Below, piece by piece: positions 18,928 to 30,708 of a DNA stretch of 64,000 nucleotides (positions are counted from its first letter, which is position 1; each line of letters opens with the position of its first letter). The DNA comes from an uncultured Prevotellaceae bacterium. Lineage in GTDB: Bacteria; Bacteroidota; Bacteroidia; Bacteroidales; Muribaculaceae. Location of the stretch: the NCBI GenBank assembly GCA_937898675.1, contig CALEJB010000051.1, positions 109,988-173,987 on the forward strand, written 5' to 3'. The notes beneath the pieces were generated by a model. It saw only the letters and a program-made list of their open reading frames with translations. It was not told where the DNA came from and did not search any database. The translations under genes were made by a program, and so were the position numbers.

Positions 18928-20004
18928 ATGAAGAGCAAGATAATTATCGCGGTTGTCGCCCTCGCGGTGGTGGCGTTGATGGGAATGGGCTATTACGGCT
19001 CGGCCCGCCAGCGTGCCGCGGGACATGCCAGCGAGCTGAACCCCAAGGAGACCATCTTTGAGCACTTGGGCGACGCCTATGGTTGGGAGGTGCCTTTCAA
19101 CCACAGCGTCCGCATCCCGTTGCCCGTCATCGTGTGGGGACAGGACGGCTTGCACTGCTTCATGAGCAGCCGCATCACCGGCGGGGAAACCTATGACGGT
19201 TTCAAAATCTCGACCAGCGAGGAGCATCACGGCAAGGTGGTGCAGGTGCTGGCCGACGGCAGCGAGGCGCGTCCATGGGACTTTTCTGTAACCAAGAATG
19301 TGGCAGGCATCTTCATTGCCGCGTTGCTGGTGGTGTGGATGGCGCTGGCGCTCAAGCGATGGTATGTGCGCAACGGCATGAAAGCGCCGCGCCGCGCAAC
19401 GGGCTTCATGGAACTGGTGGTGGACTTCGTCTATGGCGACACCATCCGTCCCATCCTGGGCAATAAGGCGCCCAAGTATGCTCCTTACCTGTTGACGGCG
19501 TTTTTCTTCATCCTGACGATGAACCTGCTGGGCCTGATTGTCATCTTCCCCGGCGGCGCCAACCTGACGGGCAATATCGCCGTGACGCTGGTGCTTGCCG
19601 TGCTCACCTTTGTCATCACCACCGTGAGCGGCACCAAGGAGTACTGGAAGGAAATCCTGTGGCCCGAGGTGCCCATGGCGCTCAAGTGCCCCGTGCCCAT
19701 GATGCAGCTCATCGAGGTGCTGGGCATGTTCACCAAGCCGCTGGCGCTCATGGTGCGACTGTTTGCCAACATGATGAGCGGCCACATGGTGGTGCTGGTG
19801 CTGGTGCTGCTGATATTCATCTTTACCAGCCTGTTTGGCGTGGGCGTGGGCATTGGCACGAGCGTGTTCTCGGTAGCCTTCACCCTGTTCATGCTGCTGC
19901 TCGATGTGCTGGTGAGCTTTATCCAGGCATATGTGTTCACGATATTGAGCACGATATTCATCTCGATGGCGCTGGCCGAACCGCATCACGAGGAGTCCAA
20001 GTGA
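18928..20004 (+). CDS. atpB: ATP synthase Fo subunit a
   Basis: The proton-channel subunit, 358 residues. The ATG at 18928 is preferred because it is followed at once by a hydrophobic leader (MKSKIIIAVVALAVVAL). A long N-terminal extension of about 100 residues precedes the first core helix, usual in Bacteroidota. The essential arginine lies in LALMVRLFANMMSGHM near residue 277. It starts 11 bases after atpC. The extension has acidic and histidine-containing stretches of unknown role. Confidence 0.94.
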   Translation: MKSKIIIAVVALAVVALMGMGYYGSARQRAAGHASELNPKETIFEHLGDAYGWEVPFNHSVRIPLPVIVWGQDGLHCFMSSRITGGETYDGFKISTSEEHHGKVVQVLADGSEARPWDFSVTKNVAGIFIAALLVVWMALALKRWYVRNGMKAPRRATGFMELVVDFVYGDTIRPILGNKAPKYAPYLLTAFFFILTMNLLGLIVIFPGGANLTGNIAVTLVLAVLTFVITTVSGTKEYWKEILWPEVPMALKCPVPMMQLIEVLGMFTKPLALMVRLFANMMSGHMVVLVLVLLIFIFTSLFGVGVGIGTSVFSVAFTLFMLLLDVLVSFIQAYVFTILSTIFISMALAEPHHEESK

Positions 20005-20053
20005 TTAACAGACAAGACAATAAAACAAACAAAATATTAATAACTAAAACTGA

Positions 20054-20299
<246 letters not shown>

Positions 20300-20317
20300 T
20301 TTGCTCACCTGATTCAG

Positions 20318-20815
20318 ATGGAACTTTTCACGCCTGAATTTGGTCTGGTCTTTTGGATGTTTGTGGCATTTCTGTGCCTCTACCTCATCCTTGCCAAGTA
20401 TGCCTGGCCCTACATCATCAAGACGATGGAGGAGCGTGCCGACAAGATTGACAAGGGAGTGGCGGTAGCCCAGGAAGCCGAGGCCAAGCTTGCCAGCGCC
20501 AACGCCGAGCGGGACCGAATCCTTGCCGAGGCGCGCGCCCGGCAGGCCGAAATCCTGCGCGAGGCCACCAAGATGCGCAATCAGATGATAGACGACGCTC
20601 GCGGCGAGGCGTCGGCCGAGGCCAAGAAGGTGGCCCAGGCCGCCCAGCTCTCGATAGAGCAGTCGCGCAAGGAGTCCGAGAAGCAGTTGCGTCAAGAGGC
20701 CGGCATGCTGGCGCTGGAGATTGCCGAGAAGGTGATACGCCACAACATCAGCAGCGACGCTGCGCAAAAGGAACTCGTGGACAAGTACCTGAACGAGGTG
20801 CAGGCCAGTAACTAA
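20318..20815 (+). CDS. atpF: ATP synthase Fo subunit b
   Basis: The peripheral stalk subunit, 165 residues: one N-terminal membrane helix (about residues 8-30, FGLVFWMFVAFLCLYLILAK) and a long, highly charged amphipathic helix rich in A, E, K and R that would dimerise as a coiled coil. It lies between atpE and atpH with 18- and 22-base gaps. Confidence 0.94.
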   Translation: MELFTPEFGLVFWMFVAFLCLYLILAKYAWPYIIKTMEERADKIDKGVAVAQEAEAKLASANAERDRILAEARARQAEILREATKMRNQMIDDARGEASAEAKKVAQAAQLSIEQSRKESEKQLRQEAGMLALEIAEKVIRHNISSDAAQKELVDKYLNEVQASN

Positions 20816-20837
20816 GAAATAAAGTACAGCACCCCCT

Positions 20838-21380
20838 ATGAGTGACGGACTGATACCGCGCCGATATGCCAAAGCGCTCTACAAGCTCGCTGTCGAGAAT
20901 GGTGACTCTCAGGAGATTTACGAGACCTTGAAGTCGCTGAGTTTCCGCTACACCGCGCTCGACGAGCTCAAGCGCGCCGTGCTCAATCCCGAAATTTCGG
21001 ACGAGGAGAAAGGCGCCTACATGCTCAGCCTGGTGGGCGGCAAGGCCGGCAGCTCGCTGGACAACTTCCTGCTGCTGTGTGTGCGCAACAACCGCGCCGA
21101 GTACCTGCAGAAGATTTCGCTGGCCTATGTGGAACTCTACCGCGAGGCCCACGAGATTGCCCACGTGGTCATCACCACCGCCGTGCCCATGCCCGACGAG
21201 GAGATTGCCGCCATCACAAGCCTTGTCAAGCGGCGTCTGGGCGCCATGACCCTTGAGATTGAGAAAGCCGTGGACCCCGGCCTCATTGGCGGTTTCACGG
21301 TCAAAATCAACGGCCTGGTGCTTGACGCGTCGGTGAAGAGAGAATTGAACGACATGCGGTTAAAACTGCAAAAGAAATAA
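20838..21380 (+). CDS. atpH: ATP synthase F1 subunit delta
   Basis: The 180-residue delta subunit (OSCP) that links the peripheral stalk to alpha. An N-terminal helical domain begins IPRRYAKALYKLAVENG, typical of the family, and a C-terminal block contains DPGLIGGFTVKINGLVLDASVKRELNDMR, matching the conserved end of delta subunits. Confidence 0.94.
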   Translation: MSDGLIPRRYAKALYKLAVENGDSQEIYETLKSLSFRYTALDELKRAVLNPEISDEEKGAYMLSLVGGKAGSSLDNFLLLCVRNNRAEYLQKISLAYVELYREAHEIAHVVITTAVPMPDEEIAAITSLVKRRLGAMTLEIEKAVDPGLIGGFTVKINGLVLDASVKRELNDMRLKLQKK

Positions 21381-21408
21381 TATCACACAAGAAGATTAAT
21401 ACTGAGAT

Positions 21409-22995
<1,587 letters not shown>

Positions 22996-23016
22996 CATCA
23001 GCACGAGCCAATCAAG

Positions 23017-23901
23017 ATGTCAACACTCAGAGAACTCAAGACACGCATCGGGTCGGTTGCCAGCACCCAAAAGACGACGAGCGCCATGAAGATGATTTCG
23101 TCGTCCAAGATGCGCAAGGCTACCGGGCAGCTGCAGCGCCTGTCGCCCTACCGCGGCATGGTGCAGCATGTCATCAGCCACCTGCTGGTCACCGGCCAGC
23201 AGTTTAACTCGCCGCTCATCGCCCAGCGCGATGTGCAGCGGGTGGCGCTGGTGGCCTTTGGCAGCGACGACGGCCTGTGCGGCGGCTTCAATGTCAACAT
23301 CTTCAAGCAGGTGCTTGCCACCGTCGCCGCCGTGCGCAACGAGTACGGTAGCCAGGTGGGCATCACGCTGGTGCCCGTGGGCAAGAAACTCACCGCGGCG
23401 GCCCTCAAGGTTGCCGGTGGCGGCATACAGGTCGAGTCCGTGGCCCTCAACACCCGCAGCGGCAGCGATGACCTGCATGCCTTTGCCGAGTTGATGAAGG
23501 TCCGGTTTCTGGAGCGCGCCTTTGACCGCGTCGAGGTGCTGTACATGCACTTCATCTCCACCGGCAGGCAGGAGTTCCGTCGCGAGCAGCTGCTGCCCGT
23601 GAGCTACCAGGGCCTTGCCGAGAATGTTGACCCCCGCGCCGCCAACAGCCCCTGCCTGTTTGAACCCGACGCCGGCACCATCTTCAACACCGTGCTGCCC
23701 TTGCACATCAAGTCGATGCTGCAGGACGTGTTCATCCAGAGCGCTGCCAGCGAGCAGAGCGCGCGCGTGATGGCGATGCAGGCGGCGAGCGACAATGCCA
23801 AGGAGCTGCTCGACGAGCTGCAGCTCGAGTACAACAAACTGCGCCAGCAAGGCATCACCACCGAGCTGCTCGACATCCTGGGCGGACAAGTGGAACGTTA
23901 G
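23017..23901 (+). CDS. atpG: ATP synthase F1 subunit gamma
   Basis: The central shaft, 294 residues. The N-terminal helix (STLRELKTRIGSVASTQKTTSAMKMIS) and the C-terminal helix (SEQSARVMAMQAASDNAKELLDELQLEYNKLRQQGIT) form the rotating coiled coil; a Rossmann-like middle includes SDDGLCGGFN. It is the last atp gene; nuoI starts 45 bases later on the same strand. Confidence 0.96.
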   Translation: MSTLRELKTRIGSVASTQKTTSAMKMISSSKMRKATGQLQRLSPYRGMVQHVISHLLVTGQQFNSPLIAQRDVQRVALVAFGSDDGLCGGFNVNIFKQVLATVAAVRNEYGSQVGITLVPVGKKLTAAALKVAGGGIQVESVALNTRSGSDDLHAFAELMKVRFLERAFDRVEVLYMHFISTGRQEFRREQLLPVSYQGLAENVDPRAANSPCLFEPDAGTIFNTVLPLHIKSMLQDVFIQSAASEQSARVMAMQAASDNAKELLDELQLEYNKLRQQGITTELLDILGGQVER

Positions 23902-23946
23902 AGTAAAGAAACAAAGAAGGAAACAAGAAACCTATCTATATATATT

Positions 23947-24483
23947 ATGAATATCAAGGAGTATTTCGTCTCAATATTCAAGGGCTTTTACAGCCTGATT
24001 AAGGGTATGGAGGTGACCGGCAAGGAACTGGTGACCCCCAAGGTGACCGAACAGTATCCCGAGAACCGCGCCACGCTGCACATTCCGGAGCGTTTCCGCG
24101 CCACGCTCGAGCTCATCTATGACGAGAGCGGGCGCAGCAAGTGCCTGGGCTGCGGCAGTTGCGAGCGTGCCTGCCCCAACCAGACCATCAGCGTCACCAA
24201 GCGCATGGTGGAGTTGCCCGACGGCAAGAAGAAGCCCAAGCTGGACAAGTTCATGTATGACCTGGGCAGCTGCACCTTCTGCGGCCTGTGCGTGCAGGCG
24301 TGTCCCACACATGCCATCCGCTTCAGCAACGACTTTGAGCAGGCGGTGTTCACGCGCGAGAAACTCGTCAAGCAGCTCAACGACCGGCCCGAGCCTGACG
24401 ATGCTCCCGCTCCCGCCAAGCCCGCCGATGCACCTGCGGCCGACGCCACCGTGAAACAAGAAAATCAACAAAATCAAGAATAA
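23947..24483 (+). CDS. nuoI: NADH-quinone oxidoreductase subunit I
   Basis: The ferredoxin-like subunit of complex I, 178 residues, carrying two [4Fe-4S] clusters. Two CxxCxxCxxxCP motifs are intact: C66-C69-C72-C76 and C109-C112-C115-C119. The C-terminal 30 residues are an Ala/Pro/Asp-rich tail of low complexity not found in the E. coli protein. It resumes the nuo series after the ATP synthase genes and its stop codon overlaps the nuoJ start by one base. Confidence 0.96.
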   Translation: MNIKEYFVSIFKGFYSLIKGMEVTGKELVTPKVTEQYPENRATLHIPERFRATLELIYDESGRSKCLGCGSCERACPNQTISVTKRMVELPDGKKKPKLDKFMYDLGSCTFCGLCVQACPTHAIRFSNDFEQAVFTREKLVKQLNDRPEPDDAPAPAKPADAPAADATVKQENQQNQE

Positions 24484-25001
24484 TGGAATCATTAGGTAAC
24501 ATCATTTTGTACTTTATCGTAGCGATAGCCATCATCGTCTTTTCGGTGTTGACGGTCACCACGCGCAAGATTCTGCGCTCGGCGACCTATCTGCTGTTTG
24601 TGCTCTTTGCCACGGCCATCATCTATTTCCAGATGGACTACCAGTTCCTGGGGGCCGTGCAGATTGCCGTGTATGCCGGCGGTATCTTGGTGCTGTTTGT
24701 GTTTGCCATCATGCTCACGCATCAGCCTGGCCAGGATGCCGAGGCGCTCACTTCTCACCGTCGCGCGACGGGCCTGATTGCCGCCCTCGCCGGCGTGGCG
24801 CTGTGCGGTTACGCCGTGTTCAGTTATCGTGACTTCTTCGGCAAGGTAGCCGACACCGCGCTCACCGACCTGACGATGGAGCGAATCGGCCACTTCCTGT
24901 TGAGCACCGACAAGTTCGGTTATCTGCTGCCCTTCGAGGCTGTCAGCGTGTTGTTATTGGCTTGTATCATTGGTGGCGTAGTGATTGCGCGCCGCCGTTA
25001 A
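24483..25001 (+). CDS. nuoJ: NADH-quinone oxidoreductase subunit J
   Basis: A 172-residue five-helix membrane subunit. The conserved block QFLGAVQIAVYAGGILVLFVFAIMLT with its pi-bulge helix near residues 56-80 is clear. Starts on the last base of the nuoI stop (TAATG), so translation is coupled. Confidence 0.94.
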   Translation: MESLGNIILYFIVAIAIIVFSVLTVTTRKILRSATYLLFVLFATAIIYFQMDYQFLGAVQIAVYAGGILVLFVFAIMLTHQPGQDAEALTSHRRATGLIAALAGVALCGYAVFSYRDFFGKVADTALTDLTMERIGHFLLSTDKFGYLLPFEAVSVLLLACIIGGVVIARRR

Positions 25002-25022
25002 CACAATGGGAGGACAAAAATT

Positions 25023-25334
25023 ATGAGTTTGACTTTGTTAATGTATCTCATCCCCAGCCTCATCATGTTTGGCTGCGGCGTTTACGGCTTCATCACGCGC
25101 AAGAACATGATTGCCATCATGATTTCGCTCGAGTTGATGCTCAACTCAGTGGATATTAACTTTGTGGTATTCAACCGCTTCTTGTTTCCCGGACAGATGG
25201 AAGGCATGTTCTTCACGCTGTTTGCGATTGCCATTGCCGCCGCCGAGACGGCGCTGGCCCTCGCCATCATCATCAATGTGTTCCGCATCGCCAAGAAGGT
25301 GGATATCAAACAAATCACTAAACTGAAATTCTAA
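25023..25334 (+). CDS. nuoK: NADH-quinone oxidoreductase subunit K
   Basis: A 103-residue three-helix subunit. The proton-path glutamates are kept: one in ISLELMLNSVDINF (helix 2) and one in AIAAAETALALAI (helix 3). 21 bases after nuoJ and 5 bases before nuoL. Confidence 0.95.
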   Translation: MSLTLLMYLIPSLIMFGCGVYGFITRKNMIAIMISLELMLNSVDINFVVFNRFLFPGQMEGMFFTLFAIAIAAAETALALAIIINVFRIAKKVDIKQITKLKF

Positions 25335-25339
25335 CGATT

Positions 25340-27334
25340 ATGCCATTAAGTTTAGCAATAGCAGTTGTAGCAATCCCCCTGTTCATGTTCCTGTTTCTGG
25401 GACTTGCCGGGGTGAAAATGGGTAAGAAAGTCGCCGGTTGGATTGGCGTGCTGGGCATGCTGGTGGACACGGTGCTGGCCTATGGCGTGGCGTTGACCTA
25501 CTTCTTTGGCAGCGGCCAGGGCCAGATGGTTGACGGCGTGCGCCAGGCCGTGGTTGTCGCCAATCCGGCATGGCTGTCGTTTACCGACACGCTGGTGGTG
25601 CGCATGGGTGTCCTGGTTGACCCCATTGCGGCGATGATGCTTGTCGTCATCACCACGGTGTCGCTCATGGTCCATCTCTACAGCATGGGTTACATGTGCG
25701 ACCACCACGGCACTGCCGAAAAGGGTTTCCAGCGATACTACGCCTTCCTGGCGTTGTTCACCTTTTCGATGCTGGGCCTGGTGGTGGCCACCAACATCTT
25801 CCAGATTTTCATCTTCTTTGAGATGGTGGGCCTGTCGTCCTACCTGCTCATCGGTTTCTACTATTCCAAGCCCGAGGCCAACCATGCCAACAAGAAGGCG
25901 TTCATCGTCACCCGTCTGGCCGACCTGTTCTTCTTGCTGGGCATCATGATACTGAGTTATTATACCAACACGTTTGACTTCGAGAAGCTCGTGTTCGGTC
26001 CCACCATGTCGGGCAGCCTTGAGACTGCGCAGAGCGCCATCAGCACCACTGGCGGCGCCACCTTCATGGGCTGCTCGGTCATCTCGTGGGCGCTGACCTT
26101 CATCTTCATTGGCGGCGCGGGCAAGAGTGCGATGTACCCGTTGCACATCTGGCTGCCCGACGCCATGGAGGGTCCCACCCCCGTGTCGGCGCTCATCCAC
26201 GCTGCCACCATGGTTGTTGCCGGCGTGTTCCTCGTGGCCCGTCTGTTCCCGCTGTATGTGCTGGTTCAGGGCGCGATGAACATCGTGCTGGTGGTCGGCG
26301 CCTTCACGGCATTCTATGCCGCGGCGGTGGCCTGCACCCAGAGCGACATCAAGCGCGCGCTGGCGTTCTCGACCGTGTCGCAGATTGCCTACATGATGAC
26401 GGCGCTCGCCGTCAGCTCGGCCCAGAACACCCTCATCGAGATTCACGAGGGCGTGGGCCTGGGTTACATGGCCTCGATGTTCCACCTGTTCACCCACGCC
26501 ATGTTCAAGGCGCTGCTCTTCCTGTGTGCCGGTGCCATCATCCATGCCGTGGGCAGCAACGAGAACGACAAGATGCACGGCCTGCACAAGTTCATGCCCA
26601 TCACCAGCGTCTGCTTCCTGATCGGCTGTCTTGCCATCTCGGGCATTCCCCCGTTTGCGGGCTTCTTCAGCAAGGATGAGATTCTCGTGGCCTGCTATCA
26701 CCGCGGCCTGGGCTGGGGACTGTGGATGTCGCTTGTGGCCGGCATGACCGCCTTCTACATGTTCCGCATCTACTACCTCATCTTCTTCTGGAACAAGCAT
26801 GAGGTGCACGGCGAGCACAAGCCCGCCGACCAGGTGTGGACCATGACGGTGCCCCTCATCATCCTGGCTGCCGTGTCGTGCGTTGCGGGCTTTGTTCCCG
26901 CCCACGATCTGGTGACCTGGGACGGCAAGGCGCTGCACACCGCCATCGACTGGACCGTGGCCGGTTCCAGCATCGGCGTGGCCCTGGTGGGCATCATCCT
27001 TGCCACGGTGATGTACTACAAGGAGAATCCGCTGCCCGAGCGCATGGCCAACGCGATGCGCGGCCTGTGGACCGCCTCCTACAGGCGCTTCTACATGGAC
27101 GAGCTTTACCAGTTCATTACCCACAAGGTCATCTTCCAGGCCATCTGTGTGCCCATCGCATGGTTTGACCGTCACATCATCGACGGTTTCATGAACCTGC
27201 TGGCCGATGTCACCAACTCGGCATCGTTTGCCATCCGCCGCCTGCAGTCGGGCAGCATCCAGGCCTATGTGGTCGTCTATCTGCTGGGAGCGCTCCTGCT
27301 TGCAGCGGTTGCAATGGTGTGTGTGTTAATCTAA
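25340..27334 (+). CDS. nuoL: NADH-quinone oxidoreductase subunit L
   Basis: An antiporter-like proton-pumping subunit, 664 residues with many membrane helices and the C-terminal lateral helix region. Blocks seen: EMVGLSSYLLIGFYY (key glutamate of helix 5), GGAGKSAMYPLHIWLPDAMEGPTPVSALIHAATMV, and the lysine-bearing HLFTHAMFKALLFLCAG. Matches full-length family members. Confidence 0.96.
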   Translation: MPLSLAIAVVAIPLFMFLFLGLAGVKMGKKVAGWIGVLGMLVDTVLAYGVALTYFFGSGQGQMVDGVRQAVVVANPAWLSFTDTLVVRMGVLVDPIAAMMLVVITTVSLMVHLYSMGYMCDHHGTAEKGFQRYYAFLALFTFSMLGLVVATNIFQIFIFFEMVGLSSYLLIGFYYSKPEANHANKKAFIVTRLADLFFLLGIMILSYYTNTFDFEKLVFGPTMSGSLETAQSAISTTGGATFMGCSVISWALTFIFIGGAGKSAMYPLHIWLPDAMEGPTPVSALIHAATMVVAGVFLVARLFPLYVLVQGAMNIVLVVGAFTAFYAAAVACTQSDIKRALAFSTVSQIAYMMTALAVSSAQNTLIEIHEGVGLGYMASMFHLFTHAMFKALLFLCAGAIIHAVGSNENDKMHGLHKFMPITSVCFLIGCLAISGIPPFAGFFSKDEILVACYHRGLGWGLWMSLVAGMTAFYMFRIYYLIFFWNKHEVHGEHKPADQVWTMTVPLIILAAVSCVAGFVPAHDLVTWDGKALHTAIDWTVAGSSIGVALVGIILATVMYYKENPLPERMANAMRGLWTASYRRFYMDELYQFITHKVIFQAICVPIAWFDRHIIDGFMNLLADVTNSASFAIRRLQSGSIQAYVVVYLLGALLLAAVAMVCVLI

Positions 27335-27368
27335 TTGTCAACGGTCTAACAAAAGAAAGGAATATACA

Positions 27369-28889
27369 ATGGAAATTTTCAATAATATATTAATTTACTT
27401 TGTGATCGTGCCTCTGCTCACGCTTGGAGGCCTGGCCCTGTGCAGCAACCGCGGCATCAAGGCCATCAGGACAGTTGCCGTGGCCGGAGCCAGCGTGCTC
27501 GTGGTGCTTGCCGTGTGGCTGGTGACCATGTTCCTGAACGCGCGTGCCGGCGGCGACACAAGCGAGATGATTCTGCAAAGCCATGTCATGTGGTATGCGC
27601 CCCTCAACATCCAGTTGTCGCTGGGCGTTGACGGTGTGTCGGTGGTGATGATTCTGCTGTCGGCGTTCATCGTGTTTGCGGGCGTGTTCGCCTCGTGGAA
27701 GATGAACCCGCTGCCCAAACAGTTCTTCCTGTGGTTCTTCCTCTTGAGCACGGGCGTGTTTGGCTTCTTTATCTCCATTGACTTGTTCACGATGTTCATG
27801 TTCTATGAGGTCGCGCTCATCCCCATGTACCTGCTCATTGGCGTGTGGGGCAGCGGTAACAAGAACTACAGCGCCATGAAGCTCACCCTGATGCTCATGG
27901 GCGGTTCGGCGTTCCTGATGCTGGGCCTCATCGGCATCTACTTCCACTCGTCGCCCGAGGGCTCGCCCCTGACGATGAACATCCTTGAGATTGCGCGCAA
28001 CAACGCCATACCCCACAACTGGCAGTACCTGCTGTTCCCGCTGACATTCGTCGGCTTTGGCGTGCTGGGTGCCATGTTCCCGTTCCACACATGGTCGCCC
28101 GACGGCCATGCCTCGGCGCCCACGGCGGTGTCGATGCTGCACGCCGGCGTGCTCATGAAGCTGGGAGGCTATGGCTGCTTCCGCATCGCCATCTACCTGA
28201 TGCCGTTTGCCGCCAACGAGCTGGCGTGGATATTCCTGCTGCTCACGGGCATCAGCATCGTCTATGGCGCCTTTAGCGCCTGTGTGCAGACCGACCTCAA
28301 GTACATCAACGCTTACTCGTCGGTGAGCCACTGCGGCATGGTGCTGTTTGCCATCCTCATGTTCAACACCACCGCCATGACCGGTGCCGTGATGCAGATG
28401 CTCTCGCACGGTTTGATGACGGCCTTGTTCTTTGCCTTGATTGGCATGATCTACGGCCGCACCCACACGCGCGACATCCGCGAGATGGGCGGCATGATGC
28501 ACATCATGCCCTACCTGGGCGTGGGCTATGTGATTGCCGGTTTGGCATCGCTGGGTCTGCCGGGCCTGAGCGGCTTTGCTGCCGAGATGACCATCTTCTT
28601 CGGCTCGTTCCAGCATCCCGACATGTTCCACCGCGTGCTCACCATCATGGGCGCCTCGTCGATTGTCATCACGGCGGTGTATATCCTGCGTGTGGTGGCC
28701 AAGCTGCTGTTTGGCACCGTGCAGAATGAGCACCACCGCGAGCTCACCGACGCCTCGTGGGAGGAGCGCCTGTCCACCGCCACGCTCATCCTGGCAGTGA
28801 CGGCCATCGGCTGCTTCCCCAACTTCTTTATCGACATCATCAGCAGCAGTTTCAAGCCTGTTGTTGAAGCGTTGTCCGGCGTGTTGTAA
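27369..28889 (+). CDS. nuoM: NADH-quinone oxidoreductase subunit M
   Basis: A second antiporter-like subunit, 506 residues. Seen are FYEVALIPMYLLIGVWG (helix 5 glutamate), PFHTWSPDGHASAPTAVSMLHAGVLMKLGGYG and the later LSHGLMTALFFALIGM. Gap of 34 bases to nuoL and 39 to nuoN. Confidence 0.96.
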   Translation: MEIFNNILIYFVIVPLLTLGGLALCSNRGIKAIRTVAVAGASVLVVLAVWLVTMFLNARAGGDTSEMILQSHVMWYAPLNIQLSLGVDGVSVVMILLSAFIVFAGVFASWKMNPLPKQFFLWFFLLSTGVFGFFISIDLFTMFMFYEVALIPMYLLIGVWGSGNKNYSAMKLTLMLMGGSAFLMLGLIGIYFHSSPEGSPLTMNILEIARNNAIPHNWQYLLFPLTFVGFGVLGAMFPFHTWSPDGHASAPTAVSMLHAGVLMKLGGYGCFRIAIYLMPFAANELAWIFLLLTGISIVYGAFSACVQTDLKYINAYSSVSHCGMVLFAILMFNTTAMTGAVMQMLSHGLMTALFFALIGMIYGRTHTRDIREMGGMMHIMPYLGVGYVIAGLASLGLPGLSGFAAEMTIFFGSFQHPDMFHRVLTIMGASSIVITAVYILRVVAKLLFGTVQNEHHRELTDASWEERLSTATLILAVTAIGCFPNFFIDIISSSFKPVVEALSGVL

Positions 28890-28928
28890 TCAAGTGTGTT
28901 TAACCTGAAAAAATAGAAAAACAAAGAT

Positions 28929-30395
28929 ATGATGGATTATTCACAATTCTTGTTGATGCCGCAGGAGATAGGCCTGTTGCTGGTGTTCCTGCTCGTTTTC
29001 CTTTACGACACGTTCATGCCCGACAGGGCGCAGCGCCACATGCCGTTGTTCACGGTCATCATGTTTGCGCTGTACACGATATACTGTTTTTGCCCTGTCG
29101 AGACGGGCACCGCCTTTGGCGGGATGTTTGAGACCAACGCCCCCACGTGGGTGATGAAGAATATCCTCAACGTGGGCGTGCTGCTGGTGCTGCTGCAGGC
29201 CGTCAAGTGGACCAACAGCGACTTTGTGAGCGTGCGCCGCGGCGAGTTCTATGAACTCACGCTGCTCACGCTGCTGGGCATGTTCCTGATGATTTCGGCG
29301 CGCCACTTCCTGCTGTTCGTCATCGGTCTGGAGACCGCGTCGCTGCCCATCGCCGCGCTTGCCGCGTTTGAGAAGCGCCACTACGAGTCGCACGAGGCCG
29401 CTGCCAAGTACATCTTCACCGCCGTCTTTTCGTCGGCCATTTTTCTGCTTGGCATCTCGTTTGTTTACGGCATCTCGGGCACGCTCTACTTCAATGACAT
29501 CGCCGCCAAGGTGATTGGCGCCCCCACGCCGCTGCTCATCGCCGCCCTGGCCTTTGTCATCGCCGGTGTGGGCTTCAAGCTGTCGCTGGTGCCCTTCCAC
29601 CTGTGGACCGCCGATGTTTACCAGGGCGCACCCACCGCGGTGACCAGCTACCTGTCGGTCATCAGCAAGGGCGCTGCCGCCTTCTCGTTCCTGGTGATTT
29701 TGGTCCAGGTGTTCGGCTCGGCCTATAGCGGCGTGTGGGAGTGGATGCTCTATGCCGTCATCGTGCTCACCATCACCCTGGGCAACCTGTTTGCCGTGCG
29801 CCAGCGCAACCTCAAGCGCTTCCTGGCGTTCTCGTCGATTTCGCAGGCCGGCTACATCATGCTGGGCGTGATTGCCGTGGGCACCATGGGCATGGCGTCG
29901 ATGATTTACTATGTGCTTGTGTACATCTTCAGCAACCTCGCCGCCTTTGGCGTGATTGCCGCCATCGAGCGCCAGACCGGCAAGGTCACCATCGACGACT
30001 ACAACGGCCTGTTCAAGACCAACCCCTGGCTGGCCTTCACCATGATGCTTGCCATGTTCTCGCTGGGCGGCATACCGCCGTTTGCGGGCTTCTTCAGCAA
30101 GTTCTTCATCTTTGTCGGCGCTTGCCAGCAGGGCAGCGTGGCCATCTATGTGCTCGTGCTCATCGCCTTGGTCAACACCATCATCTCGCTCTACTACTAC
30201 CTGCTGGTGGTCAAGGCCATGTTCATCCGTCAGGACGAGTGCGTGATTGAGCGCATCAAGAGCCACTGGACCGAGCGCGCGGGCATGATACTGTGCGTGC
30301 TGGGCATCATCTTCATTGGCCTGGCAAGCTGCATCTACACCTACATCTGCGGCGCCACCGAGGCCCTGGCCTCGATGTTCGCCGCCGTGGGCTGA
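28929..30395 (+). CDS. nuoN: NADH-quinone oxidoreductase subunit N
   Basis: The third antiporter-like subunit, 488 residues, with FVIGLETASLPIAALAAFEKR (helix 5 glutamate), LSLVPFHLWTADVYQGAPTAVTSYLSVISKGAA, and FSLGGIPPFAGFFSKFF. Two ATG codons in tandem (28929, 28932) could start it. It ends the superoperon and is followed by a GC-rich hairpin. NuoE, NuoF and NuoG, the NADH-oxidising module, are not encoded anywhere in the window. Confidence 0.95.
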   Translation: MMDYSQFLLMPQEIGLLLVFLLVFLYDTFMPDRAQRHMPLFTVIMFALYTIYCFCPVETGTAFGGMFETNAPTWVMKNILNVGVLLVLLQAVKWTNSDFVSVRRGEFYELTLLTLLGMFLMISARHFLLFVIGLETASLPIAALAAFEKRHYESHEAAAKYIFTAVFSSAIFLLGISFVYGISGTLYFNDIAAKVIGAPTPLLIAALAFVIAGVGFKLSLVPFHLWTADVYQGAPTAVTSYLSVISKGAAAFSFLVILVQVFGSAYSGVWEWMLYAVIVLTITLGNLFAVRQRNLKRFLAFSSISQAGYIMLGVIAVGTMGMASMIYYVLVYIFSNLAAFGVIAAIERQTGKVTIDDYNGLFKTNPWLAFTMMLAMFSLGGIPPFAGFFSKFFIFVGACQQGSVAIYVLVLIALVNTIISLYYYLLVVKAMFIRQDECVIERIKSHWTERAGMILCVLGIIFIGLASCIYTYICGATEALASMFAAVG

Positions 30396-30430
30396 CACCC
30401 ATCGCAGGCAACAATTCCGCTTAACAATCC

Positions 30431-30466
30431 CAAGCGCCGCGGCAGTCTTGCACTCCGCGGCGCTTG
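30431..30466 (+). terminator. GC-rich hairpin at the end of the nuo-atp superoperon
   Basis: CAAGCGCCGCGG (30431-30442) and CCGCGGCGCTTG (30455-30466) form a perfect 12-bp stem with a 12-base loop, 36 bases past the nuoN stop. It is followed by TTGTGCC and not a long U-run, so termination may be partial or the hairpin may protect the mRNA 3' end. Confidence 0.65.
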
Positions 30467-30708
30467 TTGTGCCTGTGCGGCAATCCCCCGCAGCGCCTGT
30501 GGTGTGTTTACCGAAAAATTGTTGGACACATTATGGATTTCCATAGTTTTTCATTCGACGATATTTTTTTAGCAAAATTTTGAGTATTGGATTTGAATGC
30601 GTTTTTGCGCAGCCGCCCTGCGGTGTTGTCGTGCCGCAAGGGTGGGGTGGAGCGTAAAAAAAATCTAAAAAATGCTCATCAATCCAAAATGTTTCGGGCA
30701 AAAATCTG

